Shown here: piece after piece, positions 44,616 through 53,856 of the stretch | How positions within the stretch are numbered: the first letter of the stretch is position 1 | Layout: every line of letters begins with the position of its first letter | Assembly (NCBI GenBank): GCA_024636975.1 | Contig: JAGXGA010000062.1 | Span: forward strand, 1 to 64,000 | Reading direction: 5' to 3' | Source of the DNA: Mariniphaga sp. | GTDB lineage: Bacteria; Bacteroidota; Bacteroidia; Bacteroidales; Prolixibacteraceae | Length of the DNA: 64,000 nt | Position numbers and translations under genes: made by a program | Notes under the pieces: generated by a model | The model's input: the letters and a program-made list of their open reading frames with translations, nothing else | The model's database searches: none | Told to the model about the DNA's origin: nothing

Positions 44616-46469
44616 ATGACCATTAACGATAAATTACGATTGTCACAAAACATTGCCCTGCTGGCAGGAATCTTTTGTATTGTGGTGGCTTCGCTTCTTC
44701 TACTTAACTACTGGCAGATTTCAAGTAATGATCCGGTTGAAAGCCAGGTTTTGGAAGCCCTGGTAAGCAGGTTGAAGACTGAACCAAATAACGAGGAACT
44801 GATTGCTGAAATCCGTAATTTTGATCTGCTGGCCCGCAAGGCCTATTTTAACAGCCAGTGGCAAATAAAAACCGGCGCTTACTTGCTTCTGGGAGGAGCC
44901 ATCATATTAATAATAGCTCTAACTGTTTATTATTCACTGAAATCAAAGATTGAAGAGCCTTCAAAAGATCATGAGAATGAAATTGCAGGCCGTATTTTGG
45001 CGCAAAAATGGGTGATTGCAGTTGGAATTGTGGTTTTTGGATTGGCTTTTATTGCTTCAGCTTCATCTTTGAATTACCTTGATGTTTATCATGTTGAAAC
45101 TGCGGCAGGTGAGGCTCCTGAAGAGCAGATCGATGAAGGGATTGAAGTGATAGAAGTAGGAGAAGTTGTTGAACCGGATGTTCCTGTTGAGGCTGAGCCT
45201 GTAGTTCAGGAATTTTCAGAAAATGAGCCGATTTCTGAAGAGCCAGAAGTTATAGAAGATAAAGCTGTTGCAGAACCGGTAAAACCTGCAGCCACTGCAA
45301 CTGCTGCAGGATTAACCCTTGACCAGATCAGGAAAAATCATAATTCATTCCGCGGTCCGTTGGGGCAGGGTATAATCTTTCATGATAATATACCTACGTC
45401 ATGGGATGGAGCCTCAGGTGATAATATTCTATGGAAGTCACCTATACCCAAACATGGCTATAACTCCCCTGTTGTATGGGGCGATAAGGTATTTGTAGCA
45501 GGTGCCGATAACCAGAGCCGTGAGGTGTATTGTTACAACAGGGCAGACGGTAAACTTTTATGGACAGGCAAAGCTGACAACATTCCAGGATCTCCTACTT
45601 CACTGCCAAGAGTTACTGAAGATACAGGTCTTGCAGCACCTACTGTTACCACCGACGGGCAGCGCGTTTATGCTGTATTTGCCACAGGCGATGTAATAGC
45701 ATTTGATATGGCAGGTAAAAGGGCGTGGGCAAGAAACCTTGGTGTGCCTGATAATCATTATGGTCATTCTTCTTCTTTGATTACATGGGGCAATAAGCTT
45801 CTGGTTCAATACGATACCAATAAGGGAGGTAGAATTATGGCTTTGGATGCTGCATCCGGTGAGACCATTTGGGAAACAGAACGTGATGCAAATATTTCAT
45901 GGGCGAGCCCGGTGCTGGCAGAGGCTGATGGCAAGTATCAGATCGTACTGACTGCCGATCCGATTGTAGCGGGCTATGATGTGCAGTCGGGTAAAGAACT
46001 ATGGTCGGTAGAATGTATGATGGGTGAAGTTGGGCCATCTGTTGCCTATTATGATGGGGTGGTTTATGCCGGAAACGAATATGCCCGCCTGGTTGCCATT
46101 GACATAAAAACACAGGAAATACTGTGGGAAGATGATATGTACCTGCCGGAAGCCGCAAGTCCTTTGGCCCATGACGGACTGTTGATCATTGCTACCAGCT
46201 ATGGCGTCCTGGTATGTTACGATGCCAAAACCGGCGAACAGTACTGGGAACATGATGTAGGTCGTACGCTTTATTCCTCACCTGTTTATGCTGACGGCAA
46301 ACTGTTTATGATGGATAACGATGGTGTAATGCGAATCTACGAATTTGGTAAAGAGATGAAACTGATTGCTGAAAATGCATTGGGCGAATCATCCGGAACT
46401 ACCCCAGCTTTTGCAGACGGGAAAATTTATATTCGTGGTGAAGAACATTTGTATTGCATTGGCGAATAA
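44616..46469 (+). CDS. three-TM membrane protein with periplasmic PQQ-like propeller (5)
   Basis: 617 residues. Hydrophobic segments lie at about 12-32, 88-108 and 132-152. An acidic, Glu/Val/Pro-rich linker (residues about 165-235) follows, then a PQQ-like propeller beginning FRGPLGQGIIFHDNIPTSWDG. The blades are regular (VYCYNRADGKLLWTG, IMALDAASGETIWETE, LVAIDIKTQEILWEDD). With three membrane passes and N-in topology, the propeller would be periplasmic. The architecture suggests a propeller tethered on a flexible stalk next to the membrane iron-sulfur protein. Confidence 0.82.
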   Translation: MTINDKLRLSQNIALLAGIFCIVVASLLLLNYWQISSNDPVESQVLEALVSRLKTEPNNEELIAEIRNFDLLARKAYFNSQWQIKTGAYLLLGGAIILIIALTVYYSLKSKIEEPSKDHENEIAGRILAQKWVIAVGIVVFGLAFIASASSLNYLDVYHVETAAGEAPEEQIDEGIEVIEVGEVVEPDVPVEAEPVVQEFSENEPISEEPEVIEDKAVAEPVKPAATATAAGLTLDQIRKNHNSFRGPLGQGIIFHDNIPTSWDGASGDNILWKSPIPKHGYNSPVVWGDKVFVAGADNQSREVYCYNRADGKLLWTGKADNIPGSPTSLPRVTEDTGLAAPTVTTDGQRVYAVFATGDVIAFDMAGKRAWARNLGVPDNHYGHSSSLITWGNKLLVQYDTNKGGRIMALDAASGETIWETERDANISWASPVLAEADGKYQIVLTADPIVAGYDVQSGKELWSVECMMGEVGPSVAYYDGVVYAGNEYARLVAIDIKTQEILWEDDMYLPEAASPLAHDGLLIIATSYGVLVCYDAKTGEQYWEHDVGRTLYSSPVYADGKLFMMDNDGVMRIYEFGKEMKLIAENALGESSGTTPAFADGKIYIRGEEHLYCIGE

Positions 46470-46578
46470 CAAGGTATTGTTGTTTAGGAATAAGAGTAAA
46501 AGGATATTTAGATAAAATGCAGGTTTCTGATTAATATTTATTTAGTTCAGAACGACAAGCGAAACAGAAGAATTTTGA

Positions 46579-48921
46579 ATGAATCAAAAGTTTCAAAATA
46601 TTGACCGCATCATTGAAGAGAATGGTACTTCTAAAAAGAGTTTGATCCCGCTTCTTCAGGCTATTCAAAACGAATACAATTACCTGCCTGAAGAGGCCTT
46701 GAAGTACCTTTCGGAGCAAACGTCCATTTCTCCTTCGGAGATAATAAGTGTTGCCAGCTTCTACAAACAATTCAGGATGCAGCCGGCAGGTAAGCACCTG
46801 GTAAAGATTTGTGTGGGTACAGCCTGCCATGTGAAGGGGGCCGGATTGGTATACGATTCATTCCGACGGCATTTTAAGCTGCCATCAGATAATGATACTG
46901 ATGATTCAAAAACTTATACCCTTGAAAAAGTTAGCTGCCTCGGTTGCTGTACGCTTGCCCCTGTAGTGCAGGTCGATGATATTACTTACGGACATGTTGC
47001 ACCCGACCAGGTAGATCAGGTAATAGAAGATTTTGAGAGCCAGCAGAATAAAAAAGAAGCCAAAAAGTATCGGAAAGCAGACGGTTCAGAAATTAAAGGG
47101 GAAATACGAATAGGACTTGGATCCTGTTGTGTGGCAAGTGGCAGTGGTGAAATTGAAAGGGAAGTGGAATCGGTAGTAAATCAGAACAACCTGCGTGTAA
47201 AGCTGAAACATGTAGGTTGCGTGGGTATGTGCCACCAGGTTCCGCTTGTTGAAATTGTTCCCAATGAAGGTGAACCAACGCTTTATGCAAAGGTGAAGCC
47301 GGAGGATGTCAGAAACATTGTGGAAAGCCATTTTCAACCCCCCGGAGTTTTTGCCAAACTAAAAAATAAAATCCTGCACTTTGCAGAAGATATCCAAACC
47401 GACCGTAACTGGGATGGGGTGCAGCGATATGAAATAAGCATGCGTGAAAAGCCGGTTGCATCCTTCCTTGGCAACCAGGTTCCCATTGCCACTGAATACC
47501 GCGGAATAATAAACCCGATTGATATTAATGAATACATTAAAAGGGGAGGCTTCACTGCCATTAAAAAGATGTTCAGCGAGCTTACTCCTGACGAAGTGGT
47601 AGCAGAAGTTAAAAACAGCGGAATCAGGGGGCGCGGAGGTGCCGGTTTTCCAACAGGTGTAAAGTGGGAGTTTGTAAAAAAGGAAAAAAGCGAAACCAAA
47701 TACCTGATTTGCAATGGTGATGAAGGCGACCCCGGCGCTTTTATGGATCGTATGCTTTTGGAAAGCTACCCTTACCGGGTAATAGAGGGAATGATTATAG
47801 CCGCCTATGCAACAGAAATTCACCACGGGTATTTCTATATCCGTGCTGAATATCCGCTGGCGGTAAAACGTATACGCAAAGCACTTGAAATCTGCAGGGA
47901 GAACAATTTTCTTGGAAAGAACATCCAGGGATCGGGTTTTGACCTGGAGCTTACAATCTATGAAGGTGCCGGAGCATTTGTATGCGGTGAGGAAACAGCG
48001 CTCATTGCTTCCATTGAAGGAAGCCGGGGATTTCCGCGTATCCGGCCGCCGTTTCCTGCCCAAAGCGGACTGTGGGGGAACCCAACTCTTGTGAACAACA
48101 CGGAAACGCTGGCACAGATATCCTACATCATCAGGGAAGGTGCTGATAAATTCAATGGGATTGGCACCCTTGGTAACACTGGTACAAAAGTGTTTGCACT
48201 TGCGGGTAAGGTTGCACGTGGTGGCTTAATAGAGGTACCCATGGGCATTACCATCCGTGAAGTAGTGGAAGTAATTGGCGGAGGAATAGCCAATGGCCGT
48301 AAATTTAAGGCAGTGCAGATAGGCGGCCCATCAGGTGGTTGTATACCGGCTGAGTATGCCAATACGCCCATTAACTATGAGTCGCTTTCCGAAATGGGGG
48401 CGATGATGGGCTCTGGTGGCCTTGTTGTTCTGGATGACACGGATTGTATGGTGGATATGGCCCGGTTTTTCCTGTCATTTACACAGGATGAATCGTGCGG
48501 GAAGTGCACTTTCTGCAGGGTTGGCACAAAACGTATGCTCGATATTCTGGACAATATAACCACCGGAAAGGGAAAACCTGAAGACTTAAAGGAACTTGAA
48601 AAGCTGGCAGAATGGACAGGCAAGGGAAGCTTGTGCGGACTGGGGAAAACAGCCCCCAACCCGATTCTCAGTACCTTGAAGTATTTCCGTGATGAGTATG
48701 AGGCACACATTAACGGTGTGTGCCCGACAGGCAAATGCATGGAGATGATTACCTACTCGGTGAACGATGAGTGCATTGGTTGCACCAAATGTGTGCAAAA
48801 ATGCCCGGTTGATGCCATCCCATTTACCCCGCATGAAAAGCACAGTATCGATACAGAATTGTGCATAAAATGCGATGCCTGCAGGGCTGTTTGCCCGGTA
48901 GATGCAATAGATGTGAAATGA
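46579..48921 (+). CDS. fused NuoE-NuoF NADH diaphorase (HydC-HydB-like)
   Basis: 780 residues. Residues 1-150 are NuoE-like, with [2Fe-2S] ligands C78, C83, C120 and C124. Residues 172-255 are a second thioredoxin-like ferredoxin (C183/C184, C214, C218). Residues 310-700 are NuoF, with GRGGAGFPTG (351-360) for FMN, NGDEGDPGAFMDR for NADH and SCGKCTFCRVG for the [4Fe-4S] centre. Residues 730-775 hold two [4Fe-4S] motifs. This is the HydB domain order with HydC fused at its N-terminus, as in electron-bifurcating enzymes. No hydrogenase or formate dehydrogenase gene is nearby; the partner is the flavoprotein starting one base after its stop codon. Confidence 0.92.
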   Translation: MNQKFQNIDRIIEENGTSKKSLIPLLQAIQNEYNYLPEEALKYLSEQTSISPSEIISVASFYKQFRMQPAGKHLVKICVGTACHVKGAGLVYDSFRRHFKLPSDNDTDDSKTYTLEKVSCLGCCTLAPVVQVDDITYGHVAPDQVDQVIEDFESQQNKKEAKKYRKADGSEIKGEIRIGLGSCCVASGSGEIEREVESVVNQNNLRVKLKHVGCVGMCHQVPLVEIVPNEGEPTLYAKVKPEDVRNIVESHFQPPGVFAKLKNKILHFAEDIQTDRNWDGVQRYEISMREKPVASFLGNQVPIATEYRGIINPIDINEYIKRGGFTAIKKMFSELTPDEVVAEVKNSGIRGRGGAGFPTGVKWEFVKKEKSETKYLICNGDEGDPGAFMDRMLLESYPYRVIEGMIIAAYATEIHHGYFYIRAEYPLAVKRIRKALEICRENNFLGKNIQGSGFDLELTIYEGAGAFVCGEETALIASIEGSRGFPRIRPPFPAQSGLWGNPTLVNNTETLAQISYIIREGADKFNGIGTLGNTGTKVFALAGKVARGGLIEVPMGITIREVVEVIGGGIANGRKFKAVQIGGPSGGCIPAEYANTPINYESLSEMGAMMGSGGLVVLDDTDCMVDMARFFLSFTQDESCGKCTFCRVGTKRMLDILDNITTGKGKPEDLKELEKLAEWTGKGSLCGLGKTAPNPILSTLKYFRDEYEAHINGVCPTGKCMEMITYSVNDECIGCTKCVQKCPVDAIPFTPHEKHSIDTELCIKCDACRAVCPVDAIDVK

Positions 48922-48922
48922 C

Positions 48923-50473
48923 ATGATTACAATAAAGATAAATAATACGGCAATTCAGGTTGAGGAAGGCACCTCGGTTATGAAGGCTGCGCAGCAGATG
49001 GGGATTGATGTTCCCAATATGTGCTGGCACGATGAACTGGAGCATTTTACTTCGTGTATGCTTTGCCTGGTAAAGGACAGTTCGAGGGGAAAGCTTTTTC
49101 CGTCCTGTTCGGTGAAGGCAGCCGAGGGGATGGAGGTCATTACAGATGACGAGGAAATAAAGGAAGCCCGCCAAACTGCCCTTGAACTGCTGCTCAGCGA
49201 GCATGTGGGCGATTGTGAGGCCCCCTGTCAGTTGGGATGCCCTGCCCACATGAACATCCCGTTGATGAACCGGCTGATTGCTGCAGGAAAGTTTAGCGAG
49301 TCACTGGAAGTGGTAAAACGCGACATTGCCTTGCCTGCAGTATTGGGGCGCATCTGCCCTGCTCCCTGCGAAGGTGCCTGCCACCGCAGGACGGTCGACG
49401 AATCGGTTTCAATATGCCTGCTCAAGCGTTTTGTGGGAGATGAAGGCAATGCTCCGGAAATCATTCCGGCTATAAGCACCGGCCATAAGGTGGCTGTGAT
49501 TGGAGCCGGACCCGCCGGTCTGGCAGCAGCCTACTATTTGCAATTAAAAGGAGTGCAGGTTACCCTATTCGATAAGGCAGAAAAAGCAGGTGGTCAGCTC
49601 CGGACTGAAATAAGCAGGGAATTATTACCGCTTGATGTTCTGGATGCTGAAATTGATTTGATACTTAAATCCGGAGTAGATTTTAAAGGTGGCAAAGCAA
49701 TTGATCAGGAAGCTTTTGATCAGATGACCATGGATTACAATGCAGTAGTGGTAGCTGCCGGTACTTTTGATGGTGATACAAATCGTTTTAATTTAAAAGG
49801 TACAGCCAAAGGAATTGAAGCCGACAGAAGCACTTATCGGACTTCAGCAGAAAATGTATTTGCCATTGGTAATTCTTTGCGGACATCTAAACTGGCCATT
49901 CGGTCCCTGGGACAGGGTAAAGAGGTTGCCAGTTCAGTATGGCAGTTCCTGAACGGCAAACCTGTAATGGGTGAACGCCGGATGTTTAACTCCCGTTTTG
50001 GCCGGCTTGTGAAGGAGGAGTTTTCGGAGTACCTGAAAGAATCGGTAGTTGCAAACAGGAACCATCCGGAAAGCGGAGGACGTAACGGTTTTACGGCTGA
50101 AGAAGCCATTGCTGAAGCCAAACGTTGCCTGCGTTGCGATTGCCGTGCTATTGACGATTGTAAACTTAGGATCTACTCCGACAGTTACAATGCCGACCAG
50201 CGACGGTTTAAAACCAGCGAAAGAAGAAAAATAACAAAACTGGATAACCATTCCAGCATAATATATGAACCGCAGAAATGCATTAAGTGCGGAATTTGTG
50301 TGCGGCTGACTGAAAAAGACCAGGAAAAGTTTGGTTTTACCTACATTGGCCGTGGATTCGATATTGAAGTGGGTGTGCCGTTTAATGGTGAACTGGAAAG
50401 TGCCCTTACTGATACCGCAATAAAGGTTGCCAAAGGCTGCCCGACGGGGGCTATTGAACTCAAAGAAAAGTGA
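48923..50473 (+). CDS. [2Fe-2S] / GltD-like flavoprotein lacking the NAD(P)H domain
   Basis: 516 residues. Residues 1-75 are a [2Fe-2S] ferredoxin (C34, C45, C48, C62). Residues 95-165 are the GltD/Fer4_20 cysteine region (GDCEAPCQLGCPAHMNIP, ICPAPCEGACHRR). The FAD motif is VAVIGAGPAGLAAAYYL (191-207), and NVFAIGN (311-317) is the second FAD contact. Only about 115 residues separate them, so the NAD(P)H Rossmann domain usual in GltD, NfnB and StnA is missing. The C-terminus has further cysteines (CLRCDC, CIKCGICVR, GCPTGAI) like NuoG/HydA. It probably passes electrons between the diaphorase and ferredoxins; transhydrogenase activity is unlikely. Confidence 0.88.
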   Translation: MITIKINNTAIQVEEGTSVMKAAQQMGIDVPNMCWHDELEHFTSCMLCLVKDSSRGKLFPSCSVKAAEGMEVITDDEEIKEARQTALELLLSEHVGDCEAPCQLGCPAHMNIPLMNRLIAAGKFSESLEVVKRDIALPAVLGRICPAPCEGACHRRTVDESVSICLLKRFVGDEGNAPEIIPAISTGHKVAVIGAGPAGLAAAYYLQLKGVQVTLFDKAEKAGGQLRTEISRELLPLDVLDAEIDLILKSGVDFKGGKAIDQEAFDQMTMDYNAVVVAAGTFDGDTNRFNLKGTAKGIEADRSTYRTSAENVFAIGNSLRTSKLAIRSLGQGKEVASSVWQFLNGKPVMGERRMFNSRFGRLVKEEFSEYLKESVVANRNHPESGGRNGFTAEEAIAEAKRCLRCDCRAIDDCKLRIYSDSYNADQRRFKTSERRKITKLDNHSSIIYEPQKCIKCGICVRLTEKDQEKFGFTYIGRGFDIEVGVPFNGELESALTDTAIKVAKGCPTGAIELKEK

Positions 50474-50573
50474 TATAGATTTTCGAAATCAGGTTCAATC
50501 TCAAAAGGGGAAGTTCTTTTTATCTTCCTTATTATAACTGGCAGAGTCTTAATTTGATGTGAAAGTACAGAAT

Positions 50574-51686
50574 ATGAAATACAAATTGTTTTTATTGGTT
50601 GTAATATTCTTAACAGGGAAGATGATTTGGGCACAATCTTCCGATTCATGGCCAATCTTCAGGGGAAACCAACAGTTAACAGGTGTATCCAAAACAGACC
50701 TTCCCACGCAGCCAAAATTATTATGGACATTTCAAACAGGCGATAACATCAAATCGGCGCCGGTTGTTGACAAGGGTAAGATGGTAATAGGCTCAACCGA
50801 TGGCATCGTCTATTGTACCGACTTGCAGGGAAAGCTGATCTGGAAATTTGAAACAGGCAATGCCATTGAAGCGCCGGCACTTATCCATGAAAATACTGTA
50901 TATATTGGCAACCTCGATGGCACCTTGTTCGCCCTTGACTTAAATACAGGCGCACAGAAATGGGAATATGAAACCGACAATCAGATAATTGGTTCTGCTA
51001 ACTGGTGGGAATCCGGTGGAGAAACCTATATCCTGGCAGGCAGTTACGATTATTTTCTGCACTGCGTTGATGCGCAAACAGGTGAAGTAAAGTGGAAGTA
51101 TGAGTCGGATAATTTTATTAACGGAGCCCCTGCCTGTTCTGAAGGTAAAACCTATTTTGGTGGTTGCGACGGGTACCTGCATGTAGTGGATATCGTAACA
51201 GGCAAGGCCGATAAAAAGATCGATGTGGCAACCTACGTACCGGGTTCTCCTGCCGTACACAATAAAATGGCTTATTTGGGCGATTACGACGGACGGTTTT
51301 TCCAGGTGGATATCGCAAATGAGAAAACTTCATGGGAGTGGACCGACGAAAAAACTACCTTGCCGTTTATTGCATCTCCGGCAGTTTCGGGCAATCGTCT
51401 TTTTACTGCAAACCACAATAAATTCCTGTACAGCTTCGACAATGACAACGGGGAAAAGCTTTGGGAATACAATACAGGGAACCGTGTGGAAGCCTCACCT
51501 GTAGTGGCCGGCAATAAAGTAGTTGTGGCCAATATGCGTGGCGACCTGGCACTTGTAAATGTTGATGACGGAAAAGTTATCTGGACGTACGAAATCGGAA
51601 GCCAGATAATAAGTAACCCTGCAGTGGCTGGGGGGCGTATTTATGTAGGTGCATATGATGGAAACGTGTATTGTTTTGGCAAATAG
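50574..51686 (+). CDS. exported PQQ-like beta-propeller protein 6 (BamB-like)
   Basis: 370 residues with a signal peptide (MKYKLFLLVVIFLTGKMIWAQ); the frame opens 15 bases earlier at a GTG that is less likely. Mature blades are very regular: WPIFRGNQQLTGVSKTDLPTQPKLLWTFQTGD, LFALDLNTGAQKWEYE, LHCVDAQTGEVKWKYE, LYSFDNDNGEKLWEYN. It resembles BamB-type propellers in length but lacks a lipobox. It follows the flavoprotein by 100 bp and belongs to the same directional cluster. Confidence 0.82.
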   Translation: MKYKLFLLVVIFLTGKMIWAQSSDSWPIFRGNQQLTGVSKTDLPTQPKLLWTFQTGDNIKSAPVVDKGKMVIGSTDGIVYCTDLQGKLIWKFETGNAIEAPALIHENTVYIGNLDGTLFALDLNTGAQKWEYETDNQIIGSANWWESGGETYILAGSYDYFLHCVDAQTGEVKWKYESDNFINGAPACSEGKTYFGGCDGYLHVVDIVTGKADKKIDVATYVPGSPAVHNKMAYLGDYDGRFFQVDIANEKTSWEWTDEKTTLPFIASPAVSGNRLFTANHNKFLYSFDNDNGEKLWEYNTGNRVEASPVVAGNKVVVANMRGDLALVNVDDGKVIWTYEIGSQIISNPAVAGGRIYVGAYDGNVYCFGK

Positions 51687-51804
51687 AATTACTTTTCTGC
51701 GTGATGTCGTCATGTTGAAAGGATAAGAATAAATAGGATATTTCTGATTATCTTTAGGATAGATAGTTTATAGTTCACAGATCAATGGTAAAAAAAAGGT
51801 ACTT

Positions 51805-53124
51805 ATGAACATCATACAAATCATTCCGGGATCGGGCGGAAGCTTTTACTGCGGGAATTGTCTTCGCGACAGCAAATATTTTAACGCCCTGCGTGCTGAA
51901 GGTCATCAGGTGACGAAAGTTCCAATGTACCTACCCTTATTTGCCGACGAACACGATATTTCGGATGTCCCTATTTTCTACGGGGCCATCAGTACCTACC
52001 TCAAACAGCTTTACCCCGTTTTTCGAAAGGCGCCCAAATGGGTCGACAACATGCTGAATTCGAAACCGATGATGAAACTTGCGGCTTCAATGGCAGGTTC
52101 CACACGTGCCAGCGGCCTGGAAGATATGACAATTTCCATGCTGCTGGGGGAGCAAGGCCAACAGAAAGAGGAACTGGAGTACATGGTGAATTGGATAGCC
52201 GAACATTGCCAGCCCGATGTAATTCATCTTTCCAATGCCCTGTTGCTAGGTTTGGCCAGACGGCTGAAGGAAAGGACAGGGGTTCCGGTTGTATGCTCCC
52301 TGCAGGATGAAGATGTATGGGTGGATGCTGTTCACCCCTCATTCCAGGATAAAATCTGGAAACTGATGCACACACGTTCACAGGATGTCGATGCGCTGGT
52401 GTCGGTAAGTAATTTTTTTGCTGAAAAGATGAAGGACCGGATGCAGTTGCCCGATGAAAAGGTTCATACAATTCACCTGGGGGTGGAGATCAATGATTAT
52501 ACTTTTATTTCCACACGGGAAAAGGAACGAAACGTTGGATACATCTCAAGAATGTGCCATGAAAATGGTTTTGATATAGTGGTTGATGCTTTTGTTGAAT
52601 TAAAAAGAAAACCGGGCTTTGAAGATGTAAAACTTATTGCAACCGGAGGTTCTACGGGTGATGATACGAAATACATAAAGGAACAAAAGAAAAAAATTAG
52701 GGAAAATAACCTTACGGGCTCGTTTGAAATAGTTGCTGATTTTGAAGAAAAAGGCCTTCATGAATTCTTTAAAAAGGTGTCGCTAATATCTGTACCGGTG
52801 CGCATAGGCGAAGCATTTGGAATTTACCTGCTCGAAGCTATGGCTTCCGGTGTGCCGGTTGTTCAGCCTGCTTTAGGAGCATTTCCCGAGATCATTGAAT
52901 TGTCGGGTGGGGGAGAAACTTATCTTCCCAACACTCCTGAGAAACTCAGTGAAATGTGGGCCGGATTATTAACCGATCCTGAAAGGCTTGAGCAACTCAG
53001 TATCGCCGGCTATGAAGGGACCAAATCGAAATTTAACATTCATAGCCATGCGCAGGAAATAATTGCTTTATACAATAGTTTATCGAAGGGTAAAACAAAA
53101 AAAGAGACCACTCAGGCCGTATAA
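51805..53124 (+). CDS. GT4-family glycosyltransferase
   Basis: 439 residues with a GT-B fold. The N-terminus IIPGSGGSFYCGNCLRDSKYFNALRAEGH and the C-terminal nucleotide-sugar site IGEAFGIYLLEAMASGVPVVQPALGAFPEII fit glycosyltransferase family 4. It is cytosolic. It lies 15 bp before the ABC ATPase gene and 118 bp after the last propeller gene. Acceptor and sugar donor cannot be predicted; its repeated company with a LolD/FtsX system suggests work on an exported glycolipid or lipoprotein, which is inference. Confidence 0.82.
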   Translation: MNIIQIIPGSGGSFYCGNCLRDSKYFNALRAEGHQVTKVPMYLPLFADEHDISDVPIFYGAISTYLKQLYPVFRKAPKWVDNMLNSKPMMKLAASMAGSTRASGLEDMTISMLLGEQGQQKEELEYMVNWIAEHCQPDVIHLSNALLLGLARRLKERTGVPVVCSLQDEDVWVDAVHPSFQDKIWKLMHTRSQDVDALVSVSNFFAEKMKDRMQLPDEKVHTIHLGVEINDYTFISTREKERNVGYISRMCHENGFDIVVDAFVELKRKPGFEDVKLIATGGSTGDDTKYIKEQKKKIRENNLTGSFEIVADFEEKGLHEFFKKVSLISVPVRIGEAFGIYLLEAMASGVPVVQPALGAFPEIIELSGGGETYLPNTPEKLSEMWAGLLTDPERLEQLSIAGYEGTKSKFNIHSHAQEIIALYNSLSKGKTKKETTQAV

Positions 53125-53139
53125 AAAAATCAGAAATAA

Positions 53140-53814
53140 ATGCTTTTACACTTGCAAAATGTCACGAAAGGTTACGGACAGCCTGGCACCCACAGCTATC
53201 GTCCGGTATTGAATGATCTGAACCTTGAGGTGAGAAAAGGCGAAAAAATTGCCATCGTAGGGCCAAGCGGTACAGGGAAAACCACACTGCTGAACCTGGT
53301 TGGCACCCTCGATCAGCCGGAGCAGGGAAAGATATTCTTCGACGGCAAGGACATCACAGGCTATTCAAAAACAGAACTGGCGGCTTTCAGAAACCAGCAC
53401 CTGGGATTCATTTTTCAATCGCACCACCTGATGCCCCAGCTAACCTTAAAGGAAAACGTATTACTGCCCCTGCTTCCGCAAGGAAAACAAAATTCGAAGA
53501 ATGAGACGGAATGGGCCGATTACCTCATTCAAAAAGTGGGCATATGGGAACAGCGCAATCAAAAACCATCGCAGTTGTCGGGAGGAGAATGCCAGCGTAC
53601 GGCAGTAGTACGTGCGTTGATTAATAAGCCTCAATTGTTGCTGGCCGATGAACCTACCGGAGCACTCGATGAAGGAAATGCCGACGCTTTAACCGAACTG
53701 CTTCTAAAGTTAAGCGAAGAAGAGGGCGTTACACTTATCACTGTAACCCATGCCGTAACACTGGCCGGCAGCATGGATAGAAAACTCACTTTAAAAAACG
53801 GGAAACTTGTTTAA
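53140..53814 (+). CDS. ABC transporter ATP-binding protein (LolD/MacB type)
   Basis: 224 residues. Walker A is GPSGTGKTTLL, the Q-loop region is IFQSHHLMPQLT, the signature LSGGECQRTAVVRAL (with C replacing the usual Q) and Walker B LLLADEPTGALDE. This matches the LolD/FtsE/MacB group, which drives FtsX-type permeases for lipoprotein release or envelope work rather than solute import. Its permease is encoded 42 bp downstream. Confidence 0.9.
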   Translation: MLLHLQNVTKGYGQPGTHSYRPVLNDLNLEVRKGEKIAIVGPSGTGKTTLLNLVGTLDQPEQGKIFFDGKDITGYSKTELAAFRNQHLGFIFQSHHLMPQLTLKENVLLPLLPQGKQNSKNETEWADYLIQKVGIWEQRNQKPSQLSGGECQRTAVVRALINKPQLLLADEPTGALDEGNADALTELLLKLSEEEGVTLITVTHAVTLAGSMDRKLTLKNGKLV

Positions 53815-53856
53815 GTTCCTTTCTGGATTAGGGTCTTAAATGACAGAAAATTGTAC

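Noticed and set aside
47359-48063. 234-codon minus-strand frame inside the diaphorase gene
   Set aside because: It is antisense to conserved NuoF sequence and has no recognisable domain or ribosome site.
46579-50473. Sporomusa-type Nfn (Stn) NADPH-linked bifurcating transhydrogenase
   Set aside because: The domain order is similar, but the GltD-like subunit lacks the NAD(P)H-binding domain, so the NADPH half-reaction is not supported.
36298-51686. True PQQ-dependent alcohol or glucose dehydrogenases
   Set aside because: All six proteins are single propellers of about 370-470 residues (one with membrane helices) without the catalytic and cytochrome domains or the disulfide motif typical of quinoprotein dehydrogenases.
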